Positions 43,214 through 52,351 are shown, counted from the first letter of the stretch. The stretch: DNA of 64,000 bases from Opitutia bacterium ISCC 52 (GCA_014529675.2 CP076040.1:1798001-1862000); one strand, 5' to 3'. Program-made: numbers and translations. Notes: generated by a model from the letters alone, not told the origin.

Positions 43214-44092
43214 TTAGCTAATCCCCAGCGCCTTATTCATGCGCTCAACCACTTGGGTTAACCGGTCAAGTCCTCCACCGGATACCTCTGCTGTTGCCCA
43301 GCCGGTAAAGTTGATGCGCTGGATCTCTTCTCGGACCTTATCCCAGGGGACATTGCCATCAAATAGATCACAATTCTTCTTTCGTTCGGTGGAGTGACCT
43401 TTCACGTCGAGCTTCACAATGCGATGACCCACCGCTCTAAGCCATTCGGCGGCACCTCCGCGACTGTGGTGGTTTCCAATATCGTAGAAGGCTCCCACCC
43501 AAGGGCTTTCAAATTGATCGATGTATTTATTCCAAAGATCTGGCTGGTAACAGAAATCATTGCCTACGTTTTCGAAAAGAATGCGTACGCCCAATCGAGA
43601 GGCTAGGGGTAAGGTATCGCTGATCGCTTCAGTGGATCGCTCCCATACCTGGTCATGGTTTTCATTTACTGGATCGGTCACCTTTCCAACCACCAGTAGA
43701 ATGGAATCGGCCCCCACATCATTCGCAAAACGGATGGTGTCTTGCATATCTTGTTTGGCTTGTTTGCGCACACTTGGGTCTGGATCGCTGAGACGAACCT
43801 TCCAGTGGTAGGCGTCATTGACGTTGTGCACGGGTAGCCCCGTTTTGTCCTGAGCTTTTAAGACCTCTTTCGCGGTGACCCAGTCATGCCCCATAAGAGA
43901 CATGCCGTCGAAGCCAGCTTCTATGGACATCTGAAATTTGTCGAGGACTGGCATGTCGCCTTTGATCATGGTCCACTTCACTGCGTTGTAGATGCGCTTC
44001 TCATTGGGACCTTTAGAGAATCCTGGCAAAGGGTTGATCGCACTTGCAGCTAGTCCAAGACTACTTGCTTTAAGAAATTGTCGCCTATCCAT
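43214..44092 (-). CDS. Tat-type exported sugar phosphate isomerase/epimerase-like TIM barrel
   Basis: A protein of about 292 residues, the third exported xylose-isomerase-like barrel in the window. The signal is MDRRQFLKASSLGLAASAIN. Metal-site segments are GVRILFENVGND (Glu), WVGAFYDIGNH (Asp), IVKLDVKGHS (His) and GWATAEVSGGG (Glu). An in-frame ATG at 44128 would add residues ahead of the twin arginines; ATG 44092 fits the signal better. Related to hydroxypyruvate isomerase-type proteins. No direct operon partner: a REP doublet lies on each side. Confidence 0.87.
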   Translation of the reverse strand: MDRRQFLKASSLGLAASAINPLPGFSKGPNEKRIYNAVKWTMIKGDMPVLDKFQMSIEAGFDGMSLMGHDWVTAKEVLKAQDKTGLPVHNVNDAYHWKVRLSDPDPSVRKQAKQDMQDTIRFANDVGADSILLVVGKVTDPVNENHDQVWERSTEAISDTLPLASRLGVRILFENVGNDFCYQPDLWNKYIDQFESPWVGAFYDIGNHHSRGGAAEWLRAVGHRIVKLDVKGHSTERKKNCDLFDGNVPWDKVREEIQRINFTGWATAEVSGGGLDRLTQVVERMNKALGIS

Positions 44093-44230
44093 ATCACTGA
44101 ATCTGACACGAAGGTGATGACTTGTCACTTCTCAAGTATGGGAGAGGGTTCTTAACTTAATACAGCCTTCATGAGCTTTGAGAATCTGTTCAATATCAAA
44201 TGCATTCGAGAAGTGTCGTTTAACTAGGAT

Positions 44231-44309
44231 GGGTAGGGCAGGAGCATCCTTGCTCCGCCGCATATCTGTGGCTTACGTAACGGCAGAGCGGGGACGCTCT
44301 TGCCCAACC
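44231..44309. repeat. REP doublet, GGTAGGGC family
   Basis: The left arm GGGTAGGGCAGGAGCATCC (44231-44249) continues into TTGCTCCGCC. The inverted right arm runs CGGCAGAGCGGGGACGCTCT then TGCCCAACC (44281-44309). It lies in a 299-base gap between the TIM barrel and allantoinase genes that has no other recognised feature. Confidence 0.8.
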
Positions 44310-44391
44310 TTTTATTGCTCAGATATAGAGTTTATATTTAATTTCCCTAGGATCTCCTGGTGAAAGAATGACTGAAGAAACCCAGGTACAT

Positions 44392-45747
44392 TTATTTCTC
44401 AGAACGTGTAAATTGCCCTCTGAGCTCTTCGCTGAAAGTCCCTTGGTCGTATACCGATCGCCCTCTAACCATTGTCTGCTTCACTTGCATGGGGAAAGTC
44501 ATTCCCAGGTAAGGGGAGTGCGGATTTTTATAGTGAAGCTGTTCTCTTCTGATGGCTTGGCTATCATTGAAATCAATGATCGCTAAGTCGGCATCCTTGC
44601 CAAGGGCGATGCTTCCTTTGTTGGGGAGATTGAATCGTGCGGCTGGATTTGAACTTAGAAGTTTAGAGATGTCGCTCAGGCTTAGGTTCAGGTCATCCTT
44701 TAATATACTATAGCTGATCACAGCTGCATGCTGTAGGCTGGAAATTCCGCCCCAGGCATCAAAAAAGGTATTCCCGTTTTTCATGCTTTCAGGACACGGA
44801 GAGTGATCTGAACCAATGGTATCGAACTCACCCTTACGCAACTTGAAGCGTAAAGCCTCCACGGCAGATGCATTACGCAAGGGAGGTGCACACTTGGCCA
44901 GAGGTCCAACGGTTTCTAAGATGGAACTATTCAAGGCAAAGTAATGAGGGCAGGTTTCTACCGTGATATCTACGTCTTGTTCTTTCGCCTCGGTAATCAG
45001 GTCAATTCCTTCTGCACAACTGACGTGGACAATATGAATGGGGCAATTTGTTTCTTTTGAAATCTCAATGGCGCACTGAATAGCTAAGAGCTCAGCTTCG
45101 ATAGGGCGTGAGTCGAGGAAGTCCTGGTAGCTTGTTTGACCTGAATCGACACACTGCTGACCCAGTCGTCCGGTGAGCTCATTATCTTCCGCATGTAGCG
45201 CCAATCGCATGCCAGGAAGCTTGGCGATTGTCTCCATACCTTTCTTCAGTTCCTCCGCATCAACACAGGGAAATTCTTCCAGTCCGCTGTTTGACATGAA
45301 TCCTTTGAATGCGATGACACCTGCCTTGTACAGGGCTTCGAGTTGATCCTGGTTGCCCGGAATTAATCCTCCATAGAGCGCGAAGTCACAGCGACAGTTA
45401 GCCTGAGCTCTTTCCAACTTTTTCTGCAAGCCATCCAAGTCGACCGTTGTCGGAATCGAATTGAGGGGCATGTCGAAAAGACAGGTAACTCCGCCAGCCA
45501 AGGCTGCTTTCGAGCCCGTATCAAAACCCTCCCAATCTGTATTGCCTGGTTCGTTGATGTGGACATGGCTATCGATGATTCCTGGTATGACAATGTCAGC
45601 GCTTGCATCGATCTCCGTGGCACCTTGGCCAGACAGTCCTGATTCTATGGTAGCAATCTTGCCATCGAGAATGCCTAGATCCTTTTCAATCTCTCCGTCG
45701 GGCGTTACGAGTTTACCGCTGAGAATGACTGTGTCGAATTCTGCCAT
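44392..45747 (-). CDS. allB: Allantoinase
   Basis: A 451-residue amidohydrolase that opens allantoin to allantoate. Binuclear metal site: DSHVHINEPG (HxH), the carboxylated Lys in FKGFMSNSG, LALHAEDNE, IVHVSCAEG and GSDHSPCP. The EPG and SDHSP forms favour allantoinase over dihydroorotase, and the neighbours (HIU hydrolase, OHCU decarboxylase, urate/xanthine-type permease) settle it. ATG 45747 is chosen over GTG 45750. No allantoate amidohydrolase or ureidoglycolate enzyme is in the window, so the pathway must continue elsewhere. Confidence 0.93.
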   Translation of the reverse strand: MAEFDTVILSGKLVTPDGEIEKDLGILDGKIATIESGLSGQGATEIDASADIVIPGIIDSHVHINEPGNTDWEGFDTGSKAALAGGVTCLFDMPLNSIPTTVDLDGLQKKLERAQANCRCDFALYGGLIPGNQDQLEALYKAGVIAFKGFMSNSGLEEFPCVDAEELKKGMETIAKLPGMRLALHAEDNELTGRLGQQCVDSGQTSYQDFLDSRPIEAELLAIQCAIEISKETNCPIHIVHVSCAEGIDLITEAKEQDVDITVETCPHYFALNSSILETVGPLAKCAPPLRNASAVEALRFKLRKGEFDTIGSDHSPCPESMKNGNTFFDAWGGISSLQHAAVISYSILKDDLNLSLSDISKLLSSNPAARFNLPNKGSIALGKDADLAIIDFNDSQAIRREQLHYKNPHSPYLGMTFPMQVKQTMVRGRSVYDQGTFSEELRGQFTRSEK

Positions 45748-45878
45748 CACCCAACCGTTTCAAACGCCTTCAAAAGTGCAAGAGGTATAATGTTTAAATA
45801 CAATGAGATACCAAATCTGTTATTGTTTTTCATATTCCCTCCCGTAGTGAACTTTTTAGATGAGCACTTTTGTAGGCT

Positions 45879-45994
45879 AAAATCGACATGCGCGATAAAC
45901 TGCGTTCCGGTCCTCAGCCGCTTGGTCACGTAGTTATCTACGCTCCCGCACTTGCTTGAGAACTGCACCTTGTTTCTCATCACATCTCGATTTT
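45879..45994. repeat. 116-bp imperfect palindrome upstream of allantoinase gene
   Basis: The outer arms AAAATCGACATG (45879-45890) and CATCTCGATTTT (45983-45994) are near-perfect complements. The inner arms TGCGTTCCGG/TCAGCCGCTTGG and their partners pair imperfectly. The centre CGTAGTTATCTACG lies at 45929-45942, exactly midway. It could fold into one long cruciform or an RNA hairpin. An ORF drawn across it is not credible. The type is unknown to me; similar palindromes occur in other bacteria, to my recollection. Confidence 0.65.
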
Positions 45995-46012
45995 TTGAAT
46001 CAATTGGGGCAA

Positions 46013-46360
46013 TCAACTGCCTCGATACATGCTATAGCTCCAGGGTGACGCGAGTAGGGGGACGTGATAGCCGGCTCCGGCATCGTTGATGCGAAACTGA
46101 ACGGGGACGGAACTTAAGAACGGTGCCTCATCGGCTGAATCGTAGAAATAATCACCAATATGGAAGATGAGTTTGAAATCACCTGCGCGCATCGCTTCTC
46201 CATCCAGCAAGAGTTCGTCGGTTCTTCCATCGGCGTTGGTTTGGGTCGATTTGATATGAACTTCTTTTCCTTCAATCAGTTCAAATAGATCGATTATAAC
46301 TCCTTCAGCTGGAGTCCCGTTTTTTGTATCTAATACGTGGGTACTTAATTTTCCGCTCAC
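46013..46360 (-). CDS. uraH: 5-hydroxyisourate hydrolase (transthyretin-like)
   Basis: A 115-residue HIU hydrolase that converts 5-hydroxyisourate, the product of urate oxidation, to OHCU. The three diagnostic motifs are present: LSTHVLDTKNGTPAEGV at the N-terminus, a central Arg region (ADGRTDELL), and the C-terminal YRGS. Length is the family norm. It lies 12 bases downstream of the OHCU decarboxylase gene, an obvious operon. Cytoplasmic; no signal peptide. Confidence 0.95.
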   Translation of the reverse strand: MSGKLSTHVLDTKNGTPAEGVIIDLFELIEGKEVHIKSTQTNADGRTDELLLDGEAMRAGDFKLIFHIGDYFYDSADEAPFLSSVPVQFRINDAGAGYHVPLLASPWSYSMYRGS

Positions 46361-46372
46361 AGTGAATGTGGG

Positions 46373-46876
46373 TTATTGGATTAAATCATTCAAACGGTGC
46401 CAGGCTATCCGCTTGATTTGGTAAAGGGCGGCTTCCTGTTCCGCATTGGCATCATTGTCTACGCGTTCTTCAAAGTGTTCGAAGATGCTAGACTGAGTGT
46501 GCTCTTTAACGCAGATGATAAACGGGAATCCAAATTTGTCTTTATACTGCTGGTTGAGTCTGGACATGCGTTCAAATTGCTCGACTGTTAGCTGGTCCAG
46601 TTGAGCGGAGGCTTGTTCGGCGGTGGAGAAATCGGTCAGCTCGCCCGATATAGCCAGCTTTCCAGCCAAGTCCGGGTGAGCCCGAATGAGGTCCAGTTTG
46701 TGGGGGGAATCGGAGGCATCCAAGGTCTTGCAGAGCTTATCATGCAAATCCTCGATGGAGTCAAATGGGCGCGCAGACCATGTTTCCTTGGGAATCCAGG
46801 GTGAGTGTTCAAAGATATCGGCGAGGGCTTTGGTGAGAGCCGTTTGATCCAATTCGTTTAGAGAACTTAGTTCCAT
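46373..46876 (-). CDS. uraD: OHCU decarboxylase
   Basis: A 167-residue enzyme that decarboxylates OHCU to S-allantoin. Signatures are RAHPDLAGKLAI (catalytic His in HPDL), LNQQYKDKFGFPFIICVKEH and the C-terminal RIAWHRLNDLI. The frame opens upstream to 46975, but ATG 46876 gives the family start (ELSSLNELDQTALTKALADI) and avoids reading through a REP doublet. It is immediately upstream of uraH, and the pair performs consecutive steps. Promoter probably in or above the REP-containing gap to the permease gene. Confidence 0.94.
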   Translation of the reverse strand: MELSSLNELDQTALTKALADIFEHSPWIPKETWSARPFDSIEDLHDKLCKTLDASDSPHKLDLIRAHPDLAGKLAISGELTDFSTAEQASAQLDQLTVEQFERMSRLNQQYKDKFGFPFIICVKEHTQSSIFEHFEERVDNDANAEQEAALYQIKRIAWHRLNDLIQ

Positions 46877-46940
46877 GTGATTTATATTCGGAGCCTTGGT
46901 CTTGGCTGGCAAGTATCTCCTACGATTTTGAGTATTCCGA

Positions 46941-47015
46941 GGCGGCAGAGCTGGAAGCTCTTGCCCTACCATCATTGATCGTTCGAGTGTGGTAGGGCAA
47001 TTGCGTCCTCACTAC
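46941..47015. repeat. REP doublet, GGTAGGGC family, tail-to-tail
   Basis: The first arm GGCGGCAGAGCTGGAAGCTC, followed by TTGCCCTACC (46941-46970), faces outward from the second arm GGTAGGGCAATTGCGTCCTC (46991-47010). It lies between the permease and uraD genes. Confidence 0.75.
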
Positions 47016-47123
47016 CAAGGAACGAAAGTGACGACACCTCAACGAACGAAGTGAGAAAAACATGCCGAACAATGTTGAAGGGAGGAAGCTTCGTTGTTTA
47101 TATTCTGTTTTGTAGATGCCCAT

Positions 47124-48446
47124 TTATTTCGGTTTTGTCAAAACAGCGTTTAAGACAATCGCGGTCACACCGCCGCTGGTGATTCCAGAAGAGAAAATTC
47201 GTTCCACTGCATCGGGCAATGGGGCCAGCACATTGGAATCAAATCCGACAATGACACCTACCCCTAAGGAAACGGCGAGGATGGTTATGCTTCGGTTGTC
47301 GAGTGGAGTGCGAACCAGGATGCGGATCCCTGCGGTAGCGATGAGTCCAAATAGTAGAATGGTTAATCCGCTCATGACCGGAGGGGGCACGCTGGCTAGC
47401 CAATTGCCTATCCCAGGTACTAACCCAAAAAAGATGAGTATACCGCCTGCGTAAAATCCTACCTGACGGGAGGCGATACCCGTGAGTTGGATGATACCAT
47501 TGTTTTGGGAAAAAGTGGTATTAGGGAAACAATTCAGGCACGCCGCCACCGCGCTGTTGATCCCGTCGGCCATAACTCCCCCACGAATGCGTTTCCAATA
47601 GAGCGGGCCACTGGTGGGTTCTCCTGAGATTTCTGAACAGGCGGTAAAGTCACCCACACTCTCAATGGTCGTGACCATGTAAATAAATGCGAAAGGCAGG
47701 ATGAGCGTCCAATCAAAGGCTAGGCCGTATTTGAAGGGAACGGGTATCGCAATCCAGCTGGAGTGTGTTTCAGGGATTTGAACCAGGCCCAGGAACATGC
47801 AAATGAGGTATCCAGAAAGCAGAGCCAATAACGCCGCTGACATACGGGCCCATGGAATTTGAATAGAGCTGAAGCCCAAGACGACCAATAACACGCCAGC
47901 TGCGATGGCTAAATTGGTGATTGGGTGGAAGGAACTGCCATCAGATGGAATCAGACCGTAAATGGTCGTTGGTATCAGCAAGAGCCCGATGAGCAGTACC
48001 ACTATACCTGTGACCAACGGTGTGATGATCTTTTTCAGTTTGGGTAAAAAGATAGCCAGGATGACTTCGACCGGTGACAAGAGCAGAGCCATACCAAACA
48101 TCAACGGCAGTCCACCTATCTCGCCTGCGTGAATCAGCGGAGTGACAAAGGCGAAGCTGGTTCCAGTCATTGAAAGGAGTCCCGAGCCGATTCGTCCAAA
48201 CGCAGCGACTTGCACCAGTGTTCCGAGCCCGCTGCAAAGCAGAGACATACTAATTAAATAAGCCTTCTGCTCAAACGGCATCTCCAAAGCGGATGCCACG
48301 ATGGTGGGGGGCGTGATAGTTCCAACGAACATGGCAAGCACCTGCTGCATGGCAGCGAGGAATGCCTTCGGTGCCGGTAGCACATCATTCAGTCCAAATA
48401 GGATTGTTCTGGGAGCGGCGTTCTTGGTGGGTTCGGGTTCAGTCAT
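47124..48446 (-). CDS. NCS2 family permease (urate/xanthine type)
   Basis: A 440-residue polytopic transporter of the nucleobase-cation symporter-2 family. The NCS2 signature appears as SQNNGIIQLTGIASRQVGFY, corresponding to the substrate-site Asn/Gln region and conserved SR. About 12-14 membrane helices can be read (for example IITPLVTGIVVLLIGLLLIP). Its place next to uraD, uraH and allB suggests import of urate or xanthine by proton symport. The distinction from uracil transport rests on context. Start is ATG 48446; the upstream gap carries an inverted repeat pair. Confidence 0.9.
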   Translation of the reverse strand: MTEPEPTKNAAPRTILFGLNDVLPAPKAFLAAMQQVLAMFVGTITPPTIVASALEMPFEQKAYLISMSLLCSGLGTLVQVAAFGRIGSGLLSMTGTSFAFVTPLIHAGEIGGLPLMFGMALLLSPVEVILAIFLPKLKKIITPLVTGIVVLLIGLLLIPTTIYGLIPSDGSSFHPITNLAIAAGVLLVVLGFSSIQIPWARMSAALLALLSGYLICMFLGLVQIPETHSSWIAIPVPFKYGLAFDWTLILPFAFIYMVTTIESVGDFTACSEISGEPTSGPLYWKRIRGGVMADGINSAVAACLNCFPNTTFSQNNGIIQLTGIASRQVGFYAGGILIFFGLVPGIGNWLASVPPPVMSGLTILLFGLIATAGIRILVRTPLDNRSITILAVSLGVGVIVGFDSNVLAPLPDAVERIFSSGITSGGVTAIVLNAVLTKPK

Positions 48447-48468
48447 TGAGGAAACTTAGAGGATAGAA

Positions 48469-48615
48469 ATTAACCACGAATGGACACGAATAGACACGAA
48501 TTCCTTAAGCCCTCGCATACCTGTATTCCCGTTTTCATTCGTGTTCATTGGAGGGGTGTCGCGTTGCTCGGTAGTGTCCATTGTCGGGGTGTCATTTATT
48601 CGGCAGTGGTTACGT
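48469..48615. repeat. Inverted pair of 10-nt-period repeats with an inserted block
   Basis: The left arm TTAACCACGAATGGACACGA (48469-48488) continues with ATAGACACGAATT. The right arm begins TTTTCATTCGTGTTCATTGG (near 48532) and ends GGCAGTGGTTACG. A block GGGTGTCG...GCTCGGTAGTG lies inside the right arm; the same block, inverted, lies in the left arm at 51221-51270. Confidence 0.7.
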
Positions 48616-48679
48616 TATTGGTAAAAAATAATGTTCAGTTATAGAAAAATACCTTCAACTGGGATTCAGCGACTCTGTT

Positions 48680-50302
48680 TCATTGATCTGCCTGAAGTTC
48701 CGCCCTTGTTAGCCAAGGAGTCAGGAGCAGAATAAAACTGACCAGTGAGTAACCGACGGCATACTCCCAGGCAGGGAACAAAGTGGATAACTCTGGAGCG
48801 TCTCCTGAAAGCAACTGAATAAGTGGAAGATGGATAATGGAATCATTCCCAGTTAATTGGTAGGAATGCATGAGGCCTAGAATGGAGAGGACGGCTCCTG
48901 TCAGGCTCCAGAATGCGGCCCGCTTAAATTCGCGATCTACGATATAGACCACTATGGCCGCCCAGATCATGGCCGAGTAAAGAAACCCCTGTTCGAGAGC
49001 AAAGCCACCTCCGATGAATGCTCCAGAGCTGCGCGTTTGATTCAGAATGACTTCGGTGATGGCCGGCCCTTTTTCAACGACTGCCGATACGGAATTCATC
49101 GATGCCTTTATCACCAACATCGTCCAGGCGGCCAATCCGGGCATCAACCCCATCACAACGGCAACCATATGTTTCCGATCGGTGACTTCAAAAGCCTGAC
49201 TTGTTATGATGATGCCGATCCAGAGTATGATCGCCAGACCCGCTTCAGCAGGAATCGCCCAGGTCAAAACCGACATGGTGCCAGTCAGGCAAACCAGGGT
49301 CAGAAAAACTCCATTGAGAACGGAGTAACCCGCTCGAGCGCCGAGTGATTTCCAGGCGGGATGGCCGATGTAGATCGAGGTGGGAAATGGGGATCCACAA
49401 AATGACGCTGCAATGGTTCCAAGACCATTGGTGATCAAGCTCGGTCGTACCGGATAGTCGTCTCCGGCCGCTGCCGCTGACTCAATATTTTGCAGGGAAG
49501 CGAGCACCCCCAGAAAGCTGATAGGAATGATGACCGACAGGTAAGGGAGAATATGACCTTCCGCCAGGGCTGGTATCAGATCCAGTAACACGGCCTTGGG
49601 AAAATGGAAACCGACCTCTGCCCAAGGTGATACATCGGAATTGACGACTGGTGCCAGTCCAGTCAGCCAACAAAGAGCAGTCCCTACCACCAGGACAATG
49701 AAAGTGGCCGGTAGTCTTCCTATGAATTGAACTTTTCCGAAGTAGGCGAGGAAGACGAGGGCGATGGTCGTCATGCCAACAATGGGTGAGGCAAAGGATT
49801 GAAACAAAAACCCGAGCCCCAGAAATCCAAGTCCAACCCCACCGAGTGTGGCCAGCATGGCTGCTCGAGGAGTGATGCTCCGGATACGAGCGGCAAAGAA
49901 TGACATGGAGAACTCAACCAGTCCGCCTGCAAAGGTGGCGACCAGTCCTGCTTGCCAGGCCACGCGCTCCGGATCGGGAAGTCCTTGTTCAATGGCCAGG
50001 AGCTTGGCCGGTAGCATGACGAGGAAGATATGGGCAAACAGGCCCGGTGTGCTGATTCCGTAGGGCAGGGCACACACGTCATCGCGTCCTTCCTTTTGAG
50101 CCAATTTCAACGCCTGCCAGGCGTAAAAAAGATTCCCAACCAGGAACGAGATCGCTACGCCCGGAAGGATAGTGCCGAAGATGAGCTTGGGTGAGAATCC
50201 AAGCACCACCATACAAAGCGGAGCCAGGATGAGCAGCTGTACCAGGTTATTAATGAAGGCGGCAAAGAAACCCTCCCAATCTCCTCGAGTGAAGAGCTTC
50301 AT
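48680..50302 (-). CDS. AzgA-like NCS2 purine permease
   Basis: A 540-residue polytopic transporter resembling the adenine/guanine/hypoxanthine (AzgA-like) branch of NCS2. Features are an early amphipathic segment (FTRGDWEGFFAAFINNLVQL), CALPYGISTPGLFAH, a conserved AASFCGSPFPTSIYIGHPAW (the NCS2 substrate region), and many hydrophobic helices. It overlaps the upstream nucleosidase-like gene by 4 bases (ATGA), so nucleobase release and uptake appear coupled. The likely substrate is a purine base; the exact base is not inferable. Confidence 0.83.
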   Translation of the reverse strand: MKLFTRGDWEGFFAAFINNLVQLLILAPLCMVVLGFSPKLIFGTILPGVAISFLVGNLFYAWQALKLAQKEGRDDVCALPYGISTPGLFAHIFLVMLPAKLLAIEQGLPDPERVAWQAGLVATFAGGLVEFSMSFFAARIRSITPRAAMLATLGGVGLGFLGLGFLFQSFASPIVGMTTIALVFLAYFGKVQFIGRLPATFIVLVVGTALCWLTGLAPVVNSDVSPWAEVGFHFPKAVLLDLIPALAEGHILPYLSVIIPISFLGVLASLQNIESAAAAGDDYPVRPSLITNGLGTIAASFCGSPFPTSIYIGHPAWKSLGARAGYSVLNGVFLTLVCLTGTMSVLTWAIPAEAGLAIILWIGIIITSQAFEVTDRKHMVAVVMGLMPGLAAWTMLVIKASMNSVSAVVEKGPAITEVILNQTRSSGAFIGGGFALEQGFLYSAMIWAAIVVYIVDREFKRAAFWSLTGAVLSILGLMHSYQLTGNDSIIHLPLIQLLSGDAPELSTLFPAWEYAVGYSLVSFILLLTPWLTRAELQADQ

Positions 50303-51081
50303 TTAGCCGAGCGAAGTTCTCCGAGGTAGTTTACAAAGTGAATGGTCCAGCGTGCGGCTGCCGAGGCTGCGGTTTGTCCGACTTTTCGATAGGCGTCTCC
50401 AGGATTCACCTGGGTGCGATTGCTTCCGGCGCGAAATACGACGTGTGGTGTGCCTAGCTGATGGCAGACCTGGGCGATCGCCGCGCTCTCCATTTCCATA
50501 ATGTCTGGATTCAGCTTCTTGCGCATGTCGTTGATCTTGGCCTGGGACACACCAAATAGATCGCTGGCCGAAACCACACCGGGAAATACAGAAGGCGTGT
50601 AAGTTTTGCCATCAACGGTGACGGACTCGGGCTCGTAGCTTTTGACCGCTGCTTTGGCTAATTTGAAAAGTTTAGGATCGGGTGGGTAGGCCCAGTGGGT
50701 CATCTGGTTGGGTAGCGGCCCACGAACCTTACGGTAGATCATGCCCTTGGCAGTCAGTGTGCCGGCCGCGTGGTGAATCGTCTTTTTTGAAATAAGAGTA
50801 TCGCCGGTTCGGATACGCGGGTTGAAGAGAGATCCGGTGCCTGAGACGATCAATTCGGTCGGTTGGAAGTGATGGATGAACAGGGCGGCAACCATTGCTC
50901 CGTTCGTGACACCGACGCCTGTGACGGCGACTACGACTTTCTGCTTCCCAATCTTCCCTTGGTAGTAGGGGAAGCACTCTAGCTTACCCTCACTGCGGCG
51001 GGTCAGCCGCTCGTTTATGAGCCGTACTTCCGACGGCATTGCTCCCAGGATGAGTGTAGGTGGAGACGAAGATCGAGACAT
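50299..51081 (-). CDS. Nucleoside phosphorylase/MTAN-like protein
   Basis: A 260-residue purine nucleoside phosphorylase/uridine phosphorylase-fold protein. Recognisable parts are ILGAMPSEVRLINERL, VVVAVTGVGVTNGAM, ELIVSGTGSLFNPRIRTGDT and VMEMESAAIAQVC-like (here DIMEMESAAIAQVCHQ), with FRAGSNR near the end. The Glu and acid residues fit the MtnN/nucleosidase branch, which releases a base from a nucleoside. Coupling to an AzgA-like permease and the ureide genes suggests purine nucleoside salvage. No signal peptide is evident. Confidence 0.85.
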   Translation of the reverse strand: MSRSSSPPTLILGAMPSEVRLINERLTRRSEGKLECFPYYQGKIGKQKVVVAVTGVGVTNGAMVAALFIHHFQPTELIVSGTGSLFNPRIRTGDTLISKKTIHHAAGTLTAKGMIYRKVRGPLPNQMTHWAYPPDPKLFKLAKAAVKSYEPESVTVDGKTYTPSVFPGVVSASDLFGVSQAKINDMRKKLNPDIMEMESAAIAQVCHQLGTPHVVFRAGSNRTQVNPGDAYRKVGQTAASAAARWTIHFVNYLGELRSAK

Positions 51082-51220
51082 AGTCTCTACTCAGCAGATT
51101 CCGAGCCGTCCTTACAAGTGTTAAGGTTTTTTTGCAGTTTCCGAATTTCCTATATCGTCTTAAAGATTATATTTGGTCACCTAGTCAGTGTTTATGGTTG
51201 GAGCAGTATTTTAGAAAAGG

Positions 51221-51377
51221 CATTAACCACTACCGAGCTTTCGACACACCGCCAATGGACACTTCACGAATAAAATGAGAAGGCCGGACAATTGACACCA
51301 ATAACAACCAAACAACTTAAGCTAATTTTATTCCTGATCCTAATGTTCGTGTACATTCGTGTCTATTGGTTGTTACT
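51221..51377. repeat. Inverted pair of 10-nt-period repeats with an inserted block
   Basis: The left arm CATTAACCACTACCGAGCTT (51221-51240) continues through TCGACACACCGCC to AATGGACACTTCACGAAT. The right arm ATGTTCGTGTACATTCGTGT (51342-51361) ends CTATTGGTTGTTAC. It occupies most of the 306-base gap between the nucleosidase and SIMPL genes; nothing else is recognised there. Confidence 0.7.
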
Positions 51378-51387
51378 TTATAAAATT

Positions 51388-52107
51388 CTACCCTCCGATC
51401 TCATACTCCAGGGTCACGACCATCTTAACCACCTTCTCGATCGTCTCCGTTTCGTAGATGCCGTAGCTGGAGGTGGCGCTGGAATTCTTTTTGGTGATTT
51501 GAATGACTCCTTGCTGGGCGGAGGTAAGGGCTCCAAGGGTTTCGCCGGAACTTTTGGCCATGAGCTTGGCCCGCTGTTTGCCATTGGTGGTCGCGCTTTC
51601 AACAAGGTCGAGTTTAATTGGATCTAGATTGGATACAAAGAAGTCAGGACCCGCCAGAGTGATTCGAATACCTTCGGAATTAAGATCGTAAAGCGCGCGT
51701 CCCAGTTTTTGAAGGGCTTCTACATCGACCGTATTGATACGAATCTTGCGAGTGGCTGCATAGTAATCGATGACATTCATCTTCTGTCCTTTCTCGTTGG
51801 TTTTAAGGATTTCGCGAACGGAGGTTTGTAATTCGACGATCTCGACCTGGTTGACCAGGTTTGTGTGAGTAACCGCGATTACCTTTTGCAGTTTCTCTCC
51901 TGCCTTTTCATAGGCTTCTGCATTGGTGGGTCCGGTGGCGGTGACCAAAGCCATCAAGCTGCCAGCATCGGCGTGGACTAATTTTTCGGCATAGCCTTTT
52001 ACAATGATAGGTTTGGCGTGACGGATGGTCACCCAAGGTTTGGCGATAATAAGGGCAGAACCTAGAAGTCCGACCAAGGAGAGAATAGCAATGAGTGCAG
52101 TACGCAT
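51388..52107 (-). CDS. SIMPL domain (DUF541) protein
   Basis: A 239-residue exported or anchored protein with one N-terminal helix (ALIAILSLVGLLGSALIIA) and a SIMPL/DUF541 domain: IVKGYAEKLVHADAGSLMAL, then TNLVNQVEIVELQTS, GIRITLAGPDFFVSNLDPIK and a late AKSSGETLGALTSAQQGVIQ. SIMPL proteins form oligomeric periplasmic rings and have been linked to stress tolerance, without a clear reaction. The gene lies alone. Its 3' end is next to the right arm of an inverted repeat. Confidence 0.88.
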   Translation of the reverse strand: MRTALIAILSLVGLLGSALIIAKPWVTIRHAKPIIVKGYAEKLVHADAGSLMALVTATGPTNAEAYEKAGEKLQKVIAVTHTNLVNQVEIVELQTSVREILKTNEKGQKMNVIDYYAATRKIRINTVDVEALQKLGRALYDLNSEGIRITLAGPDFFVSNLDPIKLDLVESATTNGKQRAKLMAKSSGETLGALTSAQQGVIQITKKNSSATSSYGIYETETIEKVVKMVVTLEYEIGG

Positions 52108-52351
52108 GTACGGCGCCTTTCTGTAATGAGGGACAAGAAAGCTGGATGGGCTTCCAAATTCCCGGTGTTATAGGATGAAGTTGAGGCGCGCTCGGATACT
52201 AATTCAATGTGAGCTTGTAGGACCTGGAGAGCAAGGGTGAAGCACTTTGAAAAGGAACAAATATAGATTTTGTTGTTTCAAAATATTTTGGAATGACAAG
52301 CCGGGTTCTACGTCTCAACCTATATACTCATAATTTCAGCTCAGTTTATTT

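Noticed and set aside
45747-46016. A minus-strand ORF of 89 codons between allantoinase and uraH
   Set aside because: It runs straight through the 116-bp palindrome, has no ribosome site or protein-like composition, and overlaps the allantoinase start.
47941-48237. Antisense and alternate-frame ORFs inside the permease and other genes
   Set aside because: They mirror the codon bias of the true genes on the other frame, have no ribosome sites and no recognisable domains.
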